A stretch of DNA of 23,872 nucleotides, from NCBI GenBank assembly GCA_904394705.1, contig CAJFNJ010000043.1:1-23872 (forward strand). Reading direction: 5' to 3'. Origin of the DNA: Avimicrobium caecorum. GTDB taxonomy: Bacteria; Bacillota; Clostridia; Oscillospirales; Ruminococcaceae. Positions within the stretch are counted from its first letter, which is position 1; each line of letters opens with the position of its first letter. Shown piece by piece: positions 7,974 through 16,550 of the stretch. The notes under the pieces are model-generated. The model made no database searches, was not told the DNA's origin, and was given only the letters and a program-made list of their open reading frames with translations. The position numbers and the translations under genes are program-made.

Positions 7974-9182
7974 ATGAATTTGTTAAAAGAAGGCATTGAA
8001 CAACGGGCAGTTGTAAAAACAACTTTGACAAGGAAGTTAACCATTGATGGGTTAACAAAGGCATATCCGGTTTATAAAGTCCGACTGGATTGTTTATTCT
8101 ATAATGATCAAAACGACCGCATTGCCACATGGATCAGTCAGTACAAAGCGCAGCATGAAGGAAAATCCCCGGATAGCACTGATAGAGAAAACTACAATAA
8201 TATTATTGAGCAATTTATTGTCGAAAGCAATTCTGAGGCAATCCGCAAAACGCAAAATAACATTGAGATGGTTGACCAGCGTGAGCCTGGAGTTGTTTTG
8301 ACTGATGGCAGAATCATCGATGGAAATCGTCGGTTTACTTGTCTGCGACGGTTGGCGGAAAAAAATGATCGTTTTGGCTACTTTGAAACTGTAATTCTTG
8401 ACCGGAACATTGAAAACAGTGCAAAGCAGATTAAAATGTTGGAGCTTTCCATTCAGCATGGCGAAGAAAGCAAGGTGGATTATAATCCCGTTGATCGTCT
8501 GGTTGGTATTTATAATGATACTATCTCTACACAATTACTTTCCATCGAGGAATACGCCCAAAGTACCAATGAATCTGAAAATGAAGTCAAAAAGCGAGTT
8601 GAGGTTGCTAAGCTGATGGTGGAGTTTCTTGAATTCATTAATGCTCCCGAACAGTTTTACATTGCTCGTGATTTGCAGCTGTACTATCCTCTGGAAGAAC
8701 TGATGAAGCTGATTAAGAAATGTCGTACTGAAAGCGAAATCGAGGATTTAAAGATTGCTGCTTTCACTAACATCTTGATGCAAACCGCCGGCGACATGAC
8801 TCGTTTCATTCGCCATATCAGAGCGATTGTTGATACAGAATATCAGGAGGAATTCTTCGAAGATCAGAAAGAAATTGCTGCGAAAGTTGCCGATATACTT
8901 CCCGAGCAAGGCGATGTAACCACTGCTATGATTCGCGATGTCATTCGTTCCAATGATGAAATTGTTCGGGAATTGGAACGTTCTATGGAAAAGACGTTGA
9001 CCAAAGTAAAGAGAAGTGAAACTAAAAACAGACCCATTCAGCTTGCAGAGAAGGCAACTACCTTCCTTGATGGTATTGACACAAATATCCTTCTGAAGAT
9101 GAATGACAGTGAACTGAGACGGTTGGAGCGACAGCTTAATATACTGGAACAGACCATTGCTAAGATTCGGGAGAATTTGTGA
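7974..9182 (+). CDS. ParB/Srx-like nuclease-fold protein
   Basis: This 402-residue protein has an N-terminal ParB-like region. The segment KVRLDCLFYNDQNDRIATW (about 35-53) resembles the family start, and GRIIDGNRR at 112-120 matches the conserved G-x-x-x-D/E-G-N-R-R box of ParB/sulfiredoxin-fold proteins. That box binds nucleotide (CTP in true ParB) or forms an active site in relatives. After about residue 160 it is helical, with charged probable coiled-coil stretches near 330-400. It is not a chromosome partition ParB: no ParA neighbour and no clear ParB DNA-binding HTH. It starts two bases after the stop of the alpha-CTD-like gene, with GAGGAG inside that gene's end acting as its ribosome site. 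Translation is probably coupled and the two proteins are likely partners. A terminator follows at 9315. Confidence 0.75.
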   Translation: MNLLKEGIEQRAVVKTTLTRKLTIDGLTKAYPVYKVRLDCLFYNDQNDRIATWISQYKAQHEGKSPDSTDRENYNNIIEQFIVESNSEAIRKTQNNIEMVDQREPGVVLTDGRIIDGNRRFTCLRRLAEKNDRFGYFETVILDRNIENSAKQIKMLELSIQHGEESKVDYNPVDRLVGIYNDTISTQLLSIEEYAQSTNESENEVKKRVEVAKLMVEFLEFINAPEQFYIARDLQLYYPLEELMKLIKKCRTESEIEDLKIAAFTNILMQTAGDMTRFIRHIRAIVDTEYQEEFFEDQKEIAAKVADILPEQGDVTTAMIRDVIRSNDEIVRELERSMEKTLTKVKRSETKNRPIQLAEKATTFLDGIDTNILLKMNDSELRRLERQLNILEQTIAKIRENL

Positions 9183-9314
9183 TGAGAAAGCATAATTATG
9201 GCGGAGTCCTGTATTTAATCCAGAATTGATTTGTTTGGGCTATAAAAGGATTATTCAGTGATCCTTCCAGGGAAACAGTGAACTCAATTTGCAATGTTAT
9301 TAATATCGAAAGGA

Positions 9315-9343
9315 GGGAGAGGCAGAAGCCTCTCCCTCATTTT
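9315..9343 (+). terminator. Strong terminator after the alpha-CTD/ParB-like operon
   Basis: GGGAGAGGC (9315-9323) and GCCTCTCCC (9328-9336) form a perfect 9-bp GC-rich stem with an AGAA loop, followed by TCATTTTTAT. It ends the rightward operon about 130 bases after the ParB-like stop. Confidence 0.85.
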
Positions 9344-9345
9344 TA

Positions 9346-9470
9346 TGAGTCAGATCACATTGGCTCCCGGATGTCATTGCCCGTCTGCTGTCGGCAAAGC
9401 GATCGCTCTATTTTGCCGTAGAATCGATTGACGATGGACCATGTATGAAACAGGGATTGCTCAAGCAATA
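9346..9470 (+). pseudogene. Short orphan coding-like fragment
   Basis: Between the terminator and the end of the minus-strand helicase one forward frame is open and protein-like (WLPDVIARLLSAKRSLYFAV and onwards), ending at a TAA at 9468-9470. It has no start codon with a ribosome site and is cut off upstream by a stop. I read it as the surviving tail of a lost gene. The family is unknown. Confidence 0.25.
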
Positions 9471-9492
9471 ACTATCATTGTTTTTTAGGAAA

Positions 9493-12057
9493 TCACTCGT
9501 ATTCAAACTCATCTATACATGGTTCTGTCAAAAACATTTCGGCGTATTTTTCTAAGCTGCATGTAAATCGGCAGCGTGGGAAATTAGAACAGCCATAAAA
9601 CTCACTTCCGTCTTTCCTGTTCTTTCTCATTACCAAAATACCAGAATGACATCGTGGACAGGGTGTTATCCCTTCATCTGAATCCAGAACAGGAATATTT
9701 TGCTGCTCATGAAGTTCTTTTACAAATACAGATGAACCATTATCCGGGCTAACCAAGTAAACTGAATTCCGAGTACGAGTGAGCGCGACGTAAAACAGTC
9801 TACGTTCCTCATCAAAGGGAATAGAGGCTGTTTCTCTCTGCACAAAACGCAATAGGGGATCATCAATAATTTTATTTGGGAACCTAACGCGGTCATCAGT
9901 CAAATTAATGATAATTATATAATCACTTTCTGTTCCCTTTGACCTATGTGCAGTGGAAAAACGGATCTTTGCTTCTGGATAGTCTATACATTCGATTATC
10001 CATTCACCATTCCGCTGCCGCATTCTAAAGTGACTCCCTAAAATAGTGTCAACGTCGAAGTTGTTACGCCCGATAATCAGAATTTCTTTTCCTCTTCCGC
10101 CGTGATCCAATATATGATTGATCGCTTTTAATACACCCAAAGCACAATCATTATAATACTTCACCCGATATAATGGGTTTTTCATATGCTTCCCGGACTG
10201 AAGAGATTTGGAAATCTGTTTGGGGTTTTGGGTAATAAATGCACCTGCAGTTTCAATTAATTCCTGGGAATTCCGATAAGTCTTTTCGATCAGCAATTGT
10301 CCTGCTGGACCAGCATACTGTTCGTATTCTGTGAACAAAGCCAACTCACTTCCGGTAAAGCGATAGATGGACTGCCAGTCATCGCCTACGCCAAACAATG
10401 CAGCAGGGAAACTTCGCCGGATCGCTTTAATCAAACGGAATCGTGCCATAGACATATCCTGATACTCATCAATGAGGATATAGCGATATTGAGGCTTAAC
10501 GCTTCCTTTTTCAACTGCTTCCGAAGCAAGATTGATCATATCATTAAAATCAATCATCTTCTTGCTTACCAGGTGATTCTGATATTGTTCATAAACTTTT
10601 CGAATCAAATTAAGCAGGACTTTTTCCCGGAGAGCGAATTCATGATTCTGTTGGGCCTCGTTGTCCAATTGTTTCTGGAATATATTGAATTCCTGATCGG
10701 TAAAACCATTTGATTTAAACAATGAGATAAAAGTCTGAATTACCCGACCGGTTTCATTGAAATGGTTCATGTAATGGAAAAGGTGTTTTTTGATTTCTTC
10801 CTCCGGAATATCTCTGCGGGATAATTTAATCCCATTTGACTCCAAAAGATTCCGGAGATTTTGAATCATTACGCCTTCATCATACCAGTAGGAATAACTC
10901 TGCAAAAGTGTAGTCCCATGTTTCTTATGAACATTTCTCTTCCAGACAACTCCATCCAGATAACGCTGCTCATCTTTCGATTCATACTGAGGAGCTCTGA
11001 AAGCTCGATTCACTCCAAAATGCTCCAGATACACATCGTAGTCAGGAAGATAGAAGTCGGGCGTATAAATCTGGTGATCAGGATCTGAGACTTGCTCCTT
11101 ATAGGGAGCTTCGTATTCGAATCGGACATCATACAGATACAGAAAGTTTGCGATGATTGCTTCTTCTTTGCTACGCACTATATCGCCGCTGAGAGTGTAA
11201 TACTTTTTACTTTTTGCGGGAAAAAGCTTTGCGTACTGCTTAATGCCTTTTTCTTTTCCGGTTTCCTCCTGTTCCTTGAAAATATGTTGCCAAAGAACAA
11301 TATATTCCAAAGAGTTGTACAAGTATTCTTTCGAATCCGGATACTCACCCTTGATAATCTGGGAAATCACCCTTGTACTGTCTTCACACACATTTGGCTT
11401 GTACCCAAGGTATTGTCCCAGAAGGGAATATCCCAGACTATGGAATGTGCTGACACGCACAGAACCAATCCCGATTCTCTCCAGTCTTTCCCGCATTTCA
11501 TCAGCAGCCTTGTTGGTAAAGGCGAGCAGCAAAATATCTCCCGGGGAAACATTTCTGCACTCAACCAGATACTTTACCCTTGCAGCGATTGTCAGTGTCT
11601 TTCCACATCCTGCTCCTGCGATTACCAGGAGATTCTCCTCCTCTGAAAGAACTGCATCAATCTGCTGCTGATCCAATGCTTTTCCGTCGATGCTACTGAG
11701 AAAGCTATGGTGTTTTTGAGACTGAGAGAAAAGATACTGTCTGTTGTGCTTTATGCGCTCTTCTTCCAGACCCTCGTATGTTTCTCTGAATTTTTTTGTT
11801 GAAGGGTCAAGATACTTTTGAGATTGGCTATACACATCCGCATACAAAGCTGTTATTTCGGCAACCCAAGTTTTGGCTATATAGTCATCGGAAGAAAGCA
11901 GAATGTTGTAATCAGAGTAAAACTTTTCATAATATCCAAGCTCAGATGCTTTCATGTCTATCTGATTTTGATTCTCAGTTGTTGCTCTAATAGCCCATCT
12001 TAAAAAATAACCTAAAACGAATAGTGCAACGAATGAGAGAAGCCAAAAAACATACAT
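9493..12057 (-). CDS. UvrD/helicase-IV-like SF1 helicase with membrane anchor, inserted nuclease-like segment and zinc ribbon
   Basis: Numbering is from the upstream TTG at 12069. Residues ~6-28 form a hydrophobic membrane helix. Walker A AGAGCGKT lies at 151-158, AFTNKAADEMRERL at 183-196, and STFHSLGY at 207-214. An unusual insert at ~230-420 includes YTPDFYLPDYDVYLEHFG (335-352) and later HKKHGTTLL, the spacing of a Vsr-like PD-(D/E)xK nuclease. SF1 motifs then resume: LIDEYQD, GVGDDWQSIYRF, TYRN, STAHRSKG, FYVALTRTR. The C-terminus has a topoisomerase-type zinc ribbon (CPRC at 804-807, cysteines at 827 and 833). The TTG at 12069 abuts the AGGAAAG sequence, so I prefer the ATG at 12057 (854 residues). 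It would translocate on and cut DNA, possibly at the membrane. It is transcribed alone and leftward from its own promoter, convergent with the ParB-like operon. Confidence 0.85.
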   Translation of the reverse strand: MYVFWLLSFVALFVLGYFLRWAIRATTENQNQIDMKASELGYYEKFYSDYNILLSSDDYIAKTWVAEITALYADVYSQSQKYLDPSTKKFRETYEGLEEERIKHNRQYLFSQSQKHHSFLSSIDGKALDQQQIDAVLSEEENLLVIAGAGCGKTLTIAARVKYLVECRNVSPGDILLLAFTNKAADEMRERLERIGIGSVRVSTFHSLGYSLLGQYLGYKPNVCEDSTRVISQIIKGEYPDSKEYLYNSLEYIVLWQHIFKEQEETGKEKGIKQYAKLFPAKSKKYYTLSGDIVRSKEEAIIANFLYLYDVRFEYEAPYKEQVSDPDHQIYTPDFYLPDYDVYLEHFGVNRAFRAPQYESKDEQRYLDGVVWKRNVHKKHGTTLLQSYSYWYDEGVMIQNLRNLLESNGIKLSRRDIPEEEIKKHLFHYMNHFNETGRVIQTFISLFKSNGFTDQEFNIFQKQLDNEAQQNHEFALREKVLLNLIRKVYEQYQNHLVSKKMIDFNDMINLASEAVEKGSVKPQYRYILIDEYQDMSMARFRLIKAIRRSFPAALFGVGDDWQSIYRFTGSELALFTEYEQYAGPAGQLLIEKTYRNSQELIETAGAFITQNPKQISKSLQSGKHMKNPLYRVKYYNDCALGVLKAINHILDHGGRGKEILIIGRNNFDVDTILGSHFRMRQRNGEWIIECIDYPEAKIRFSTAHRSKGTESDYIIIINLTDDRVRFPNKIIDDPLLRFVQRETASIPFDEERRLFYVALTRTRNSVYLVSPDNGSSVFVKELHEQQNIPVLDSDEGITPCPRCHSGILVMRKNRKDGSEFYGCSNFPRCRFTCSLEKYAEMFLTEPCIDEFEYE

Positions 12058-12088
12058 GCTTAAATCCAACTTTCCTGATCTTTGTTTA

Positions 12089-12117
12089 AAGATACCATAA
12101 TTTTACTATTTTTACAA
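12089..12117 (-). promoter_or_regulatory. Promoter of the UvrD-like gene
   Basis: Read on the minus strand, TTGTAA (plus 12112-12117) and TATCTT (plus 12089-12094) are 17 bases apart, each four of six to consensus. The start would be near 12082, just ahead of the AGGAAAG ribosome-binding region at 12070-12076. Confidence 0.5.
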
Positions 12118-12311
12118 TGGTATCATGGCTGATCGTATTTCATCAAGCCTATAACTATTACGAGGCAGTATGGAACAACTAGTGTCAGGAGTTTGCATAG
12201 ATTAGTTTTCAGATCTGTGTATAAAGTTGATCAATAATAGATTCGTTCTCAGTAGTGGACTTTAGATGACTTATAGACTCACTCGCCCTGGAGCCAATTA
12301 CATGGTATAGC
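12118..12311. other. Intergenic spacer, nothing recognised
   Basis: This AT-rich spacer lies between the UvrD-like promoter and the alpha-CTD-like remnant. I see no gene, terminator or repeat that I can support. Confidence 0.4.
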
Positions 12312-12612
12312 CGGGTACGTACCAACATGAAAAACGAGTTGCTGTGCGGGAACCTGCCTTTAATCTCAAAAGTGATATTTTTGCATTGCTACCTATTCGG
12401 CCACAAAACTGTTTGAGGTATGCTGATATTCATACAATCAGTGCAATAATGGATTACCCGATAGATAAATTGATTAATATCCGCAACATGTGCTAAAAGT
12501 ATTGCGTAAGTTCAGTCTGTTATTCTCTGGCATTGAATGGAGGAATAGGTGAATTTGCGAGTGTAATGGGATCAAATTTGTCCTGCAGGGTCCATAAATG
12601 TTTGACTTCATA
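12312..12612 (+). pseudogene. Decayed paralogue of the alpha-CTD/sigma-4-like gene
   Basis: One frame is open from about 12312 and encodes a stretch ending NIRNM at 12490, just before a TAA at 12493-12495. Over 31 residues (RPQNCLRYADIHTISAIMDY and onward) it is identical at 20 positions to residues 18-48 of the protein starting at 5263. The similarity continues at DNA level past the stop (AAAAG, then CAGTCT-TTATTC, GGCATTG, GAATTTG), through small compensating length changes and substitutions. This is therefore a real homologue that has lost its frame, not chance. Only the first alpha-CTD-like domain and a short linker are left; the rest of the gene is gone. No ribosome site is visible. The copy is clearly diverged, so it is an old paralogue or a separately acquired relative, not a recent duplication. 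Confidence 0.8.
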
Positions 12613-12900
12613 TATGTTGTGAGGCCCACTGGAAAGCTACAAATTCGAGCTTTTGACTGAGCTCGGAATAGGATAAATACGCTTTTCTGTCAATAGGTTT
12701 ATGCCCGACAGCATCACTTGTAGAGGATTTGATATTTATATATGTAAGATAAAGACAAATTTCCATATCGAAAGAACCAAGATGATCTTTACTTGTTTGC
12801 GGTTTTTCAAGCCAATTCGCTATTACTGCTTGAAAAAAATGGGCGAATCTGCCAAACTATAAGTAGCTTTAACTGCACTGTGCGTTGGCGCTTTCGTGAA
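12613..12900. other. AT-rich leader region of the SNF2/type III operon
   Basis: There is no gene here. Around 12715-12755 several T/A-rich hexamers (TTGTAG, TTGATA, TATATA, GATAAA) could make a promoter, but none has convincing spacing. The frame of the SNF2 gene stays open up to a TTG at 12793, but that TTG has no ribosome site and the extra 40 residues do not look like the family. Confidence 0.4.
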
Positions 12901-12912
12901 GAGGTGGATAGA

Positions 12913-15900
12913 ATGGAAATTATTGATAACAGATCCAAAACGCTGAGAGATGATTTGGCGGCCGAACTGAAAGATGGGAGCAAGTTGTCTATTGCGGCAG
13001 CCTGCTTTTCAATTTATGCGTTTCAGGAACTAAAATCGGAACTGACCAATATTGATGAGCTGCGGTTTATTTTTACCTCTCCTACTTTCACAACAGAGAA
13101 AGCGAAAAAGGAAAAAAGAGAGTTCTATATTCCTCGTCTGGATCGGGAAAGAAGTCTTTATGGAACCGAATTCGAAGTAAAGCTGCGAAATGAGCTGACA
13201 CAAAAAGCGATTGCAAAAGAATGTGCCGACTGGATCCGGAGTAAGGTGACTTTTAAGTCCAATATTACTGGTGACAATATGATGGGCTTTATCAACTTGG
13301 ATGATAAAAGCTATATGCCTATCAATGGTTTTACAACGGTTGATCTTGGTTGTGAACGGGGCAACAACGCCTATAACATGGTTCAAAAGACAGAGCTCCC
13401 TTTCGCGAATGCTTATCTTGAGCTGTTTGATGAACTGTGGAATGACAGAACCAAGCTGCAGGATGTTACGGATGTAGTTCTGGATAACATTACTGCTGCG
13501 TACAGCGAAAATTCTCCTGATTTCATTTACTTCATTGCACTTTATAACATCTTTAATGAGTTTTTAGAGGATATTTCTGAGGATGTCCTGCCCAATGAAG
13601 CTACTGGATTCAAAGACAGTAAAATCTGGAGTATGCTGTATAATTTCCAGCGGGATGCTGCTCTGGCAATAATCAATAAACTTGAAAAGTACAATGGCTG
13701 TATTCTGGCGGACAGCGTGGGCCTTGGTAAAACATTTACCGCACTTGCAGTGATTAAATATTATGAGAACCGGAATAAATCCGTTCTGGTTCTCTGTCCG
13801 AAAAAATTGGGGAACAACTGGAATACATACAAAGACAATTATATCAACAACCCTATTGCTCAGGATCGGCTGAACTACAAGGTCCTTTATCATACAGATA
13901 TCAACCGCACACATGGAGAGTCCAACGGAACAGATCTGAGCAGATTGAACTGGAGCAATTATGATCTGGTTGTCATTGATGAGTCCCATAATTTCCGCAA
14001 TGGAGGAAAGACATTCGGTGAGGATAACGAAAAAGAAAATCGTTACCTTACACTGCTTAATAAAGTGATTCGACAGGGTGTCAAAACAAAGGTGCTGATG
14101 CTTTCTGCAACGCCAGTCAATAACCGATTCAATGATTTGAAGAACCAATTGGCGTTGGCGTATGAAGGCAATACGGATTTCATTGATGAAAAACTGAACA
14201 CTACGCGCTCTATAGACGAAATTTTCCGGAATGCTCAGAGAGCCTTTAACACATGGAGCAAATGGGAACCTGCAGATCGGACAACCGAAAATCTGCTTAA
14301 GATGCTGGATTTCGACTTTTTTGAAGTCCTGGACAGTGTCACCATAGCTCGTTCCAGGAAACATATCCAGAAATACTATGATACGGCGGATATTGGTACA
14401 TTTCCTACCAGACTTAAGCCAATCTCACTCAGGCCAAAACTTACAAACCTGAAAGCTGCAATCAATTATAGTGAGATTTTCCAGCAACTGAATCTTTTGA
14501 ATCTTGACATCTATCTTCCCAGCCACTTTATCCAGGCTAGTGCGATAGAAAAGTATGCAGCACTTTATGGAGACAACAAAGTCAACGTAGGATTCACCCA
14601 GGCGAATCGTGAGCTGGGTATTCGGCGTTTGATGGCAATTAACCTTATGAAGAGACTGGAGAGTTCTGTCTATTCCTTCAGACTCACGCTGCAGAGAATC
14701 AAGGATTTGATTGGCAATACAATTGAAGCGATTGATTCTTATGATCGCGCTTCAGGAATTGCGCTTACACTCACTGATATTTCTGATACCGAGGATTTCG
14801 ATGAGGAAGACCAGAATAGCGATGATCTGTTTTCCTTTGGCAGAAAAGTGAAAATTGAACTGCGGGATATGGATCGTCTATCATGGCGGAACAGTCTGGA
14901 AAAGGATTACGAGATTCTTGAACTGCTCACTTTGATGGTGGCTGATATTACCCCGGAATATGACTGCAAACTGCAGGAGCTCTTCAAGGTAATTGCGGAC
15001 AAGCTTCAACGCCCTATCAACCCAGGGAATAAGAAAATCATTATCTTTACCGCCTTTGCAGACACAGCCAATTATCTTTACGACCATGTCAGCAAGTATG
15101 TAACCAAAAATTTTGGTCTTCATACTGCTATGGTTTCTGGCTCAGTGGATGGGCGGACAACTGTGCCAAAGCTAAAAAATGACTTGAATACCGTTCTTAC
15201 CTGCTTTTCTCCTATCTCAAAAGACAAAAAGCTTCTCATGCCGGATGATGATACAGAAATCGATGTTCTCATTGCAACTGACTGTATTTCTGAAGGCCAG
15301 AACCTGCAGGATTGCGACTATTTGATCAACTACGATATTCATTGGAACCCAGTACGTATCATCCAAAGATTTGGACGGATTGATCGTATCGGCAGCCGCA
15401 ATCAGGTGATCCAGTTGGTGAATTTCTGGCCGGATGTAACCCTGGACGAATACATCAATCTCAAAGCCAGGGTTGAGACCCGCATGAAGATTGTGGATAT
15501 GACTGCTACCGGTGATGACAATCTGCTCAGTGATGAGGAAAAAACGGATCTGGAATACCGAAAAGCACAGCTCAAACGGCTTCAGGAAGAGGTAGTGGAT
15601 ATTGAGGAGATGTCCACTGGAATTTCCATTATGGATTTAGGCCTGAATGAATTCCGCTTGGATCTGCTGGATTATATGAAGCAGCACCCGGATATTGAAA
15701 ACGCTCCCCATGGGCTGCATGCAGTGACAGCGGCATCTGATGATATGCCTGCCGGTGTGATTTATGTGCTGAAAAATCGCTCTAACAGTGTGAATATTGG
15801 CAACCAGAACCGGCTGCATCCCTTTTATATGGTTTATATCAGTGAAAGCGGTGAGGTGATCTGTGACCACCTGTCTCCCAAACAGATGCTGGATAAAATG

Positions 15901-16530
15901 CGTTTTCTGTGTAAGGGAAAAACAGAGCCTATTCCGGATCTTTATCGGCAGTTCAACCGGGAGACGCATGATGGTCGAGATATGTCCGTTTACTCTGAAT
16001 TATTGGGTGATGCGATTGCCTCTATTGTGGCAGTAAAAGAGGAAAGCGATATTTCCAGCTTTTTGGGTGGGGAACAAATCAGCTTTCTCTCCAATGAAAT
16101 CAAAGGGCTGGACGATTTTGAGCTGATCTGTTTTCTTGTAGTCAAAAATCCTGTTTCAAAATCGAAGAATTCCAAGGAATACAGAGTCATAATAGCGGGC
16201 AATCGAGACTTTGAGGATTATGATTTTGTTGCTCGCACACTGGATTCAATTCTTCCTCTGAAAACAAAGAAGGTCATTATCGTAAGCGGGACTTCCAGGG
16301 GAGCCGACCGCCTTGGAGAGCGCTATGCCATGGAGCGGAAATTGAGCCTGGAGAAATATCCGGCTGACTGGGAGCACTTTGGCAAAGCGGCAGGTCCCAA
16401 ACGCAATATGCAAATGGCAAAAATTGCGGATGCAGTGATTGCCTTCTGGGATGGAGAATCCCGCGGTACCCAGAGCATGATTGAGTGTGCCAAGGATGAG
16501 AATATTCCCTGTACGGTGATCCGGATCTGA
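12913..16530 (+). CDS. SNF2-family helicase with PLD-like N-terminus and C-terminal SLOG (YspA/DUF2493-like) domain
   Basis: This 1205-residue protein starts at the ATG at 12913, which has GAGGTGG at 12901-12907; a TTG at 12793 in frame lacks one. Residues ~20-60 resemble the phospholipase-D-like segment common at the front of this helicase group. SNF2 motifs: DSVGLGKT at 267-274, DESH at 356-359, LSATPVNNR soon after, DCISEGQNLQDCD in the C-lobe, and QRFGRIDRIGS at 818-828. From ~1089 to the end is a separate Rossmann-like SLOG domain of the YspA/DUF2493 kind, with IIAGNRDF, VSGTSRGADRLGERYA and FWDGESRGT. That family binds nucleotide-type ligands, so it may be a sensor. The gene heads the type III R-M operon, 20 bases before the DUF4391 gene. 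It probably remodels or translocates DNA for the restriction complex. The C-terminal SLOG fusion is not something I know as a standard form. Confidence 0.88.
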   Translation: MEIIDNRSKTLRDDLAAELKDGSKLSIAAACFSIYAFQELKSELTNIDELRFIFTSPTFTTEKAKKEKREFYIPRLDRERSLYGTEFEVKLRNELTQKAIAKECADWIRSKVTFKSNITGDNMMGFINLDDKSYMPINGFTTVDLGCERGNNAYNMVQKTELPFANAYLELFDELWNDRTKLQDVTDVVLDNITAAYSENSPDFIYFIALYNIFNEFLEDISEDVLPNEATGFKDSKIWSMLYNFQRDAALAIINKLEKYNGCILADSVGLGKTFTALAVIKYYENRNKSVLVLCPKKLGNNWNTYKDNYINNPIAQDRLNYKVLYHTDINRTHGESNGTDLSRLNWSNYDLVVIDESHNFRNGGKTFGEDNEKENRYLTLLNKVIRQGVKTKVLMLSATPVNNRFNDLKNQLALAYEGNTDFIDEKLNTTRSIDEIFRNAQRAFNTWSKWEPADRTTENLLKMLDFDFFEVLDSVTIARSRKHIQKYYDTADIGTFPTRLKPISLRPKLTNLKAAINYSEIFQQLNLLNLDIYLPSHFIQASAIEKYAALYGDNKVNVGFTQANRELGIRRLMAINLMKRLESSVYSFRLTLQRIKDLIGNTIEAIDSYDRASGIALTLTDISDTEDFDEEDQNSDDLFSFGRKVKIELRDMDRLSWRNSLEKDYEILELLTLMVADITPEYDCKLQELFKVIADKLQRPINPGNKKIIIFTAFADTANYLYDHVSKYVTKNFGLHTAMVSGSVDGRTTVPKLKNDLNTVLTCFSPISKDKKLLMPDDDTEIDVLIATDCISEGQNLQDCDYLINYDIHWNPVRIIQRFGRIDRIGSRNQVIQLVNFWPDVTLDEYINLKARVETRMKIVDMTATGDDNLLSDEEKTDLEYRKAQLKRLQEEVVDIEEMSTGISIMDLGLNEFRLDLLDYMKQHPDIENAPHGLHAVTAASDDMPAGVIYVLKNRSNSVNIGNQNRLHPFYMVYISESGEVICDHLSPKQMLDKMRFLCKGKTEPIPDLYRQFNRETHDGRDMSVYSELLGDAIASIVAVKEESDISSFLGGEQISFLSNEIKGLDDFELICFLVVKNPVSKSKNSKEYRVIIAGNRDFEDYDFVARTLDSILPLKTKKVIIVSGTSRGADRLGERYAMERKLSLEKYPADWEHFGKAAGPKRNMQMAKIADAVIAFWDGESRGTQSMIECAKDENIPCTVIRI

Positions 16531-16550
16531 CTGGAAAAGGAGGGGTTGTT

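Noticed and set aside
12793..12912. TTG start adding 40 residues to the SNF2 helicase
   Set aside because: There is no ribosome site before 12793 and the extra residues are unlike the family, while the ATG at 12913 has GAGGTGG at good spacing.
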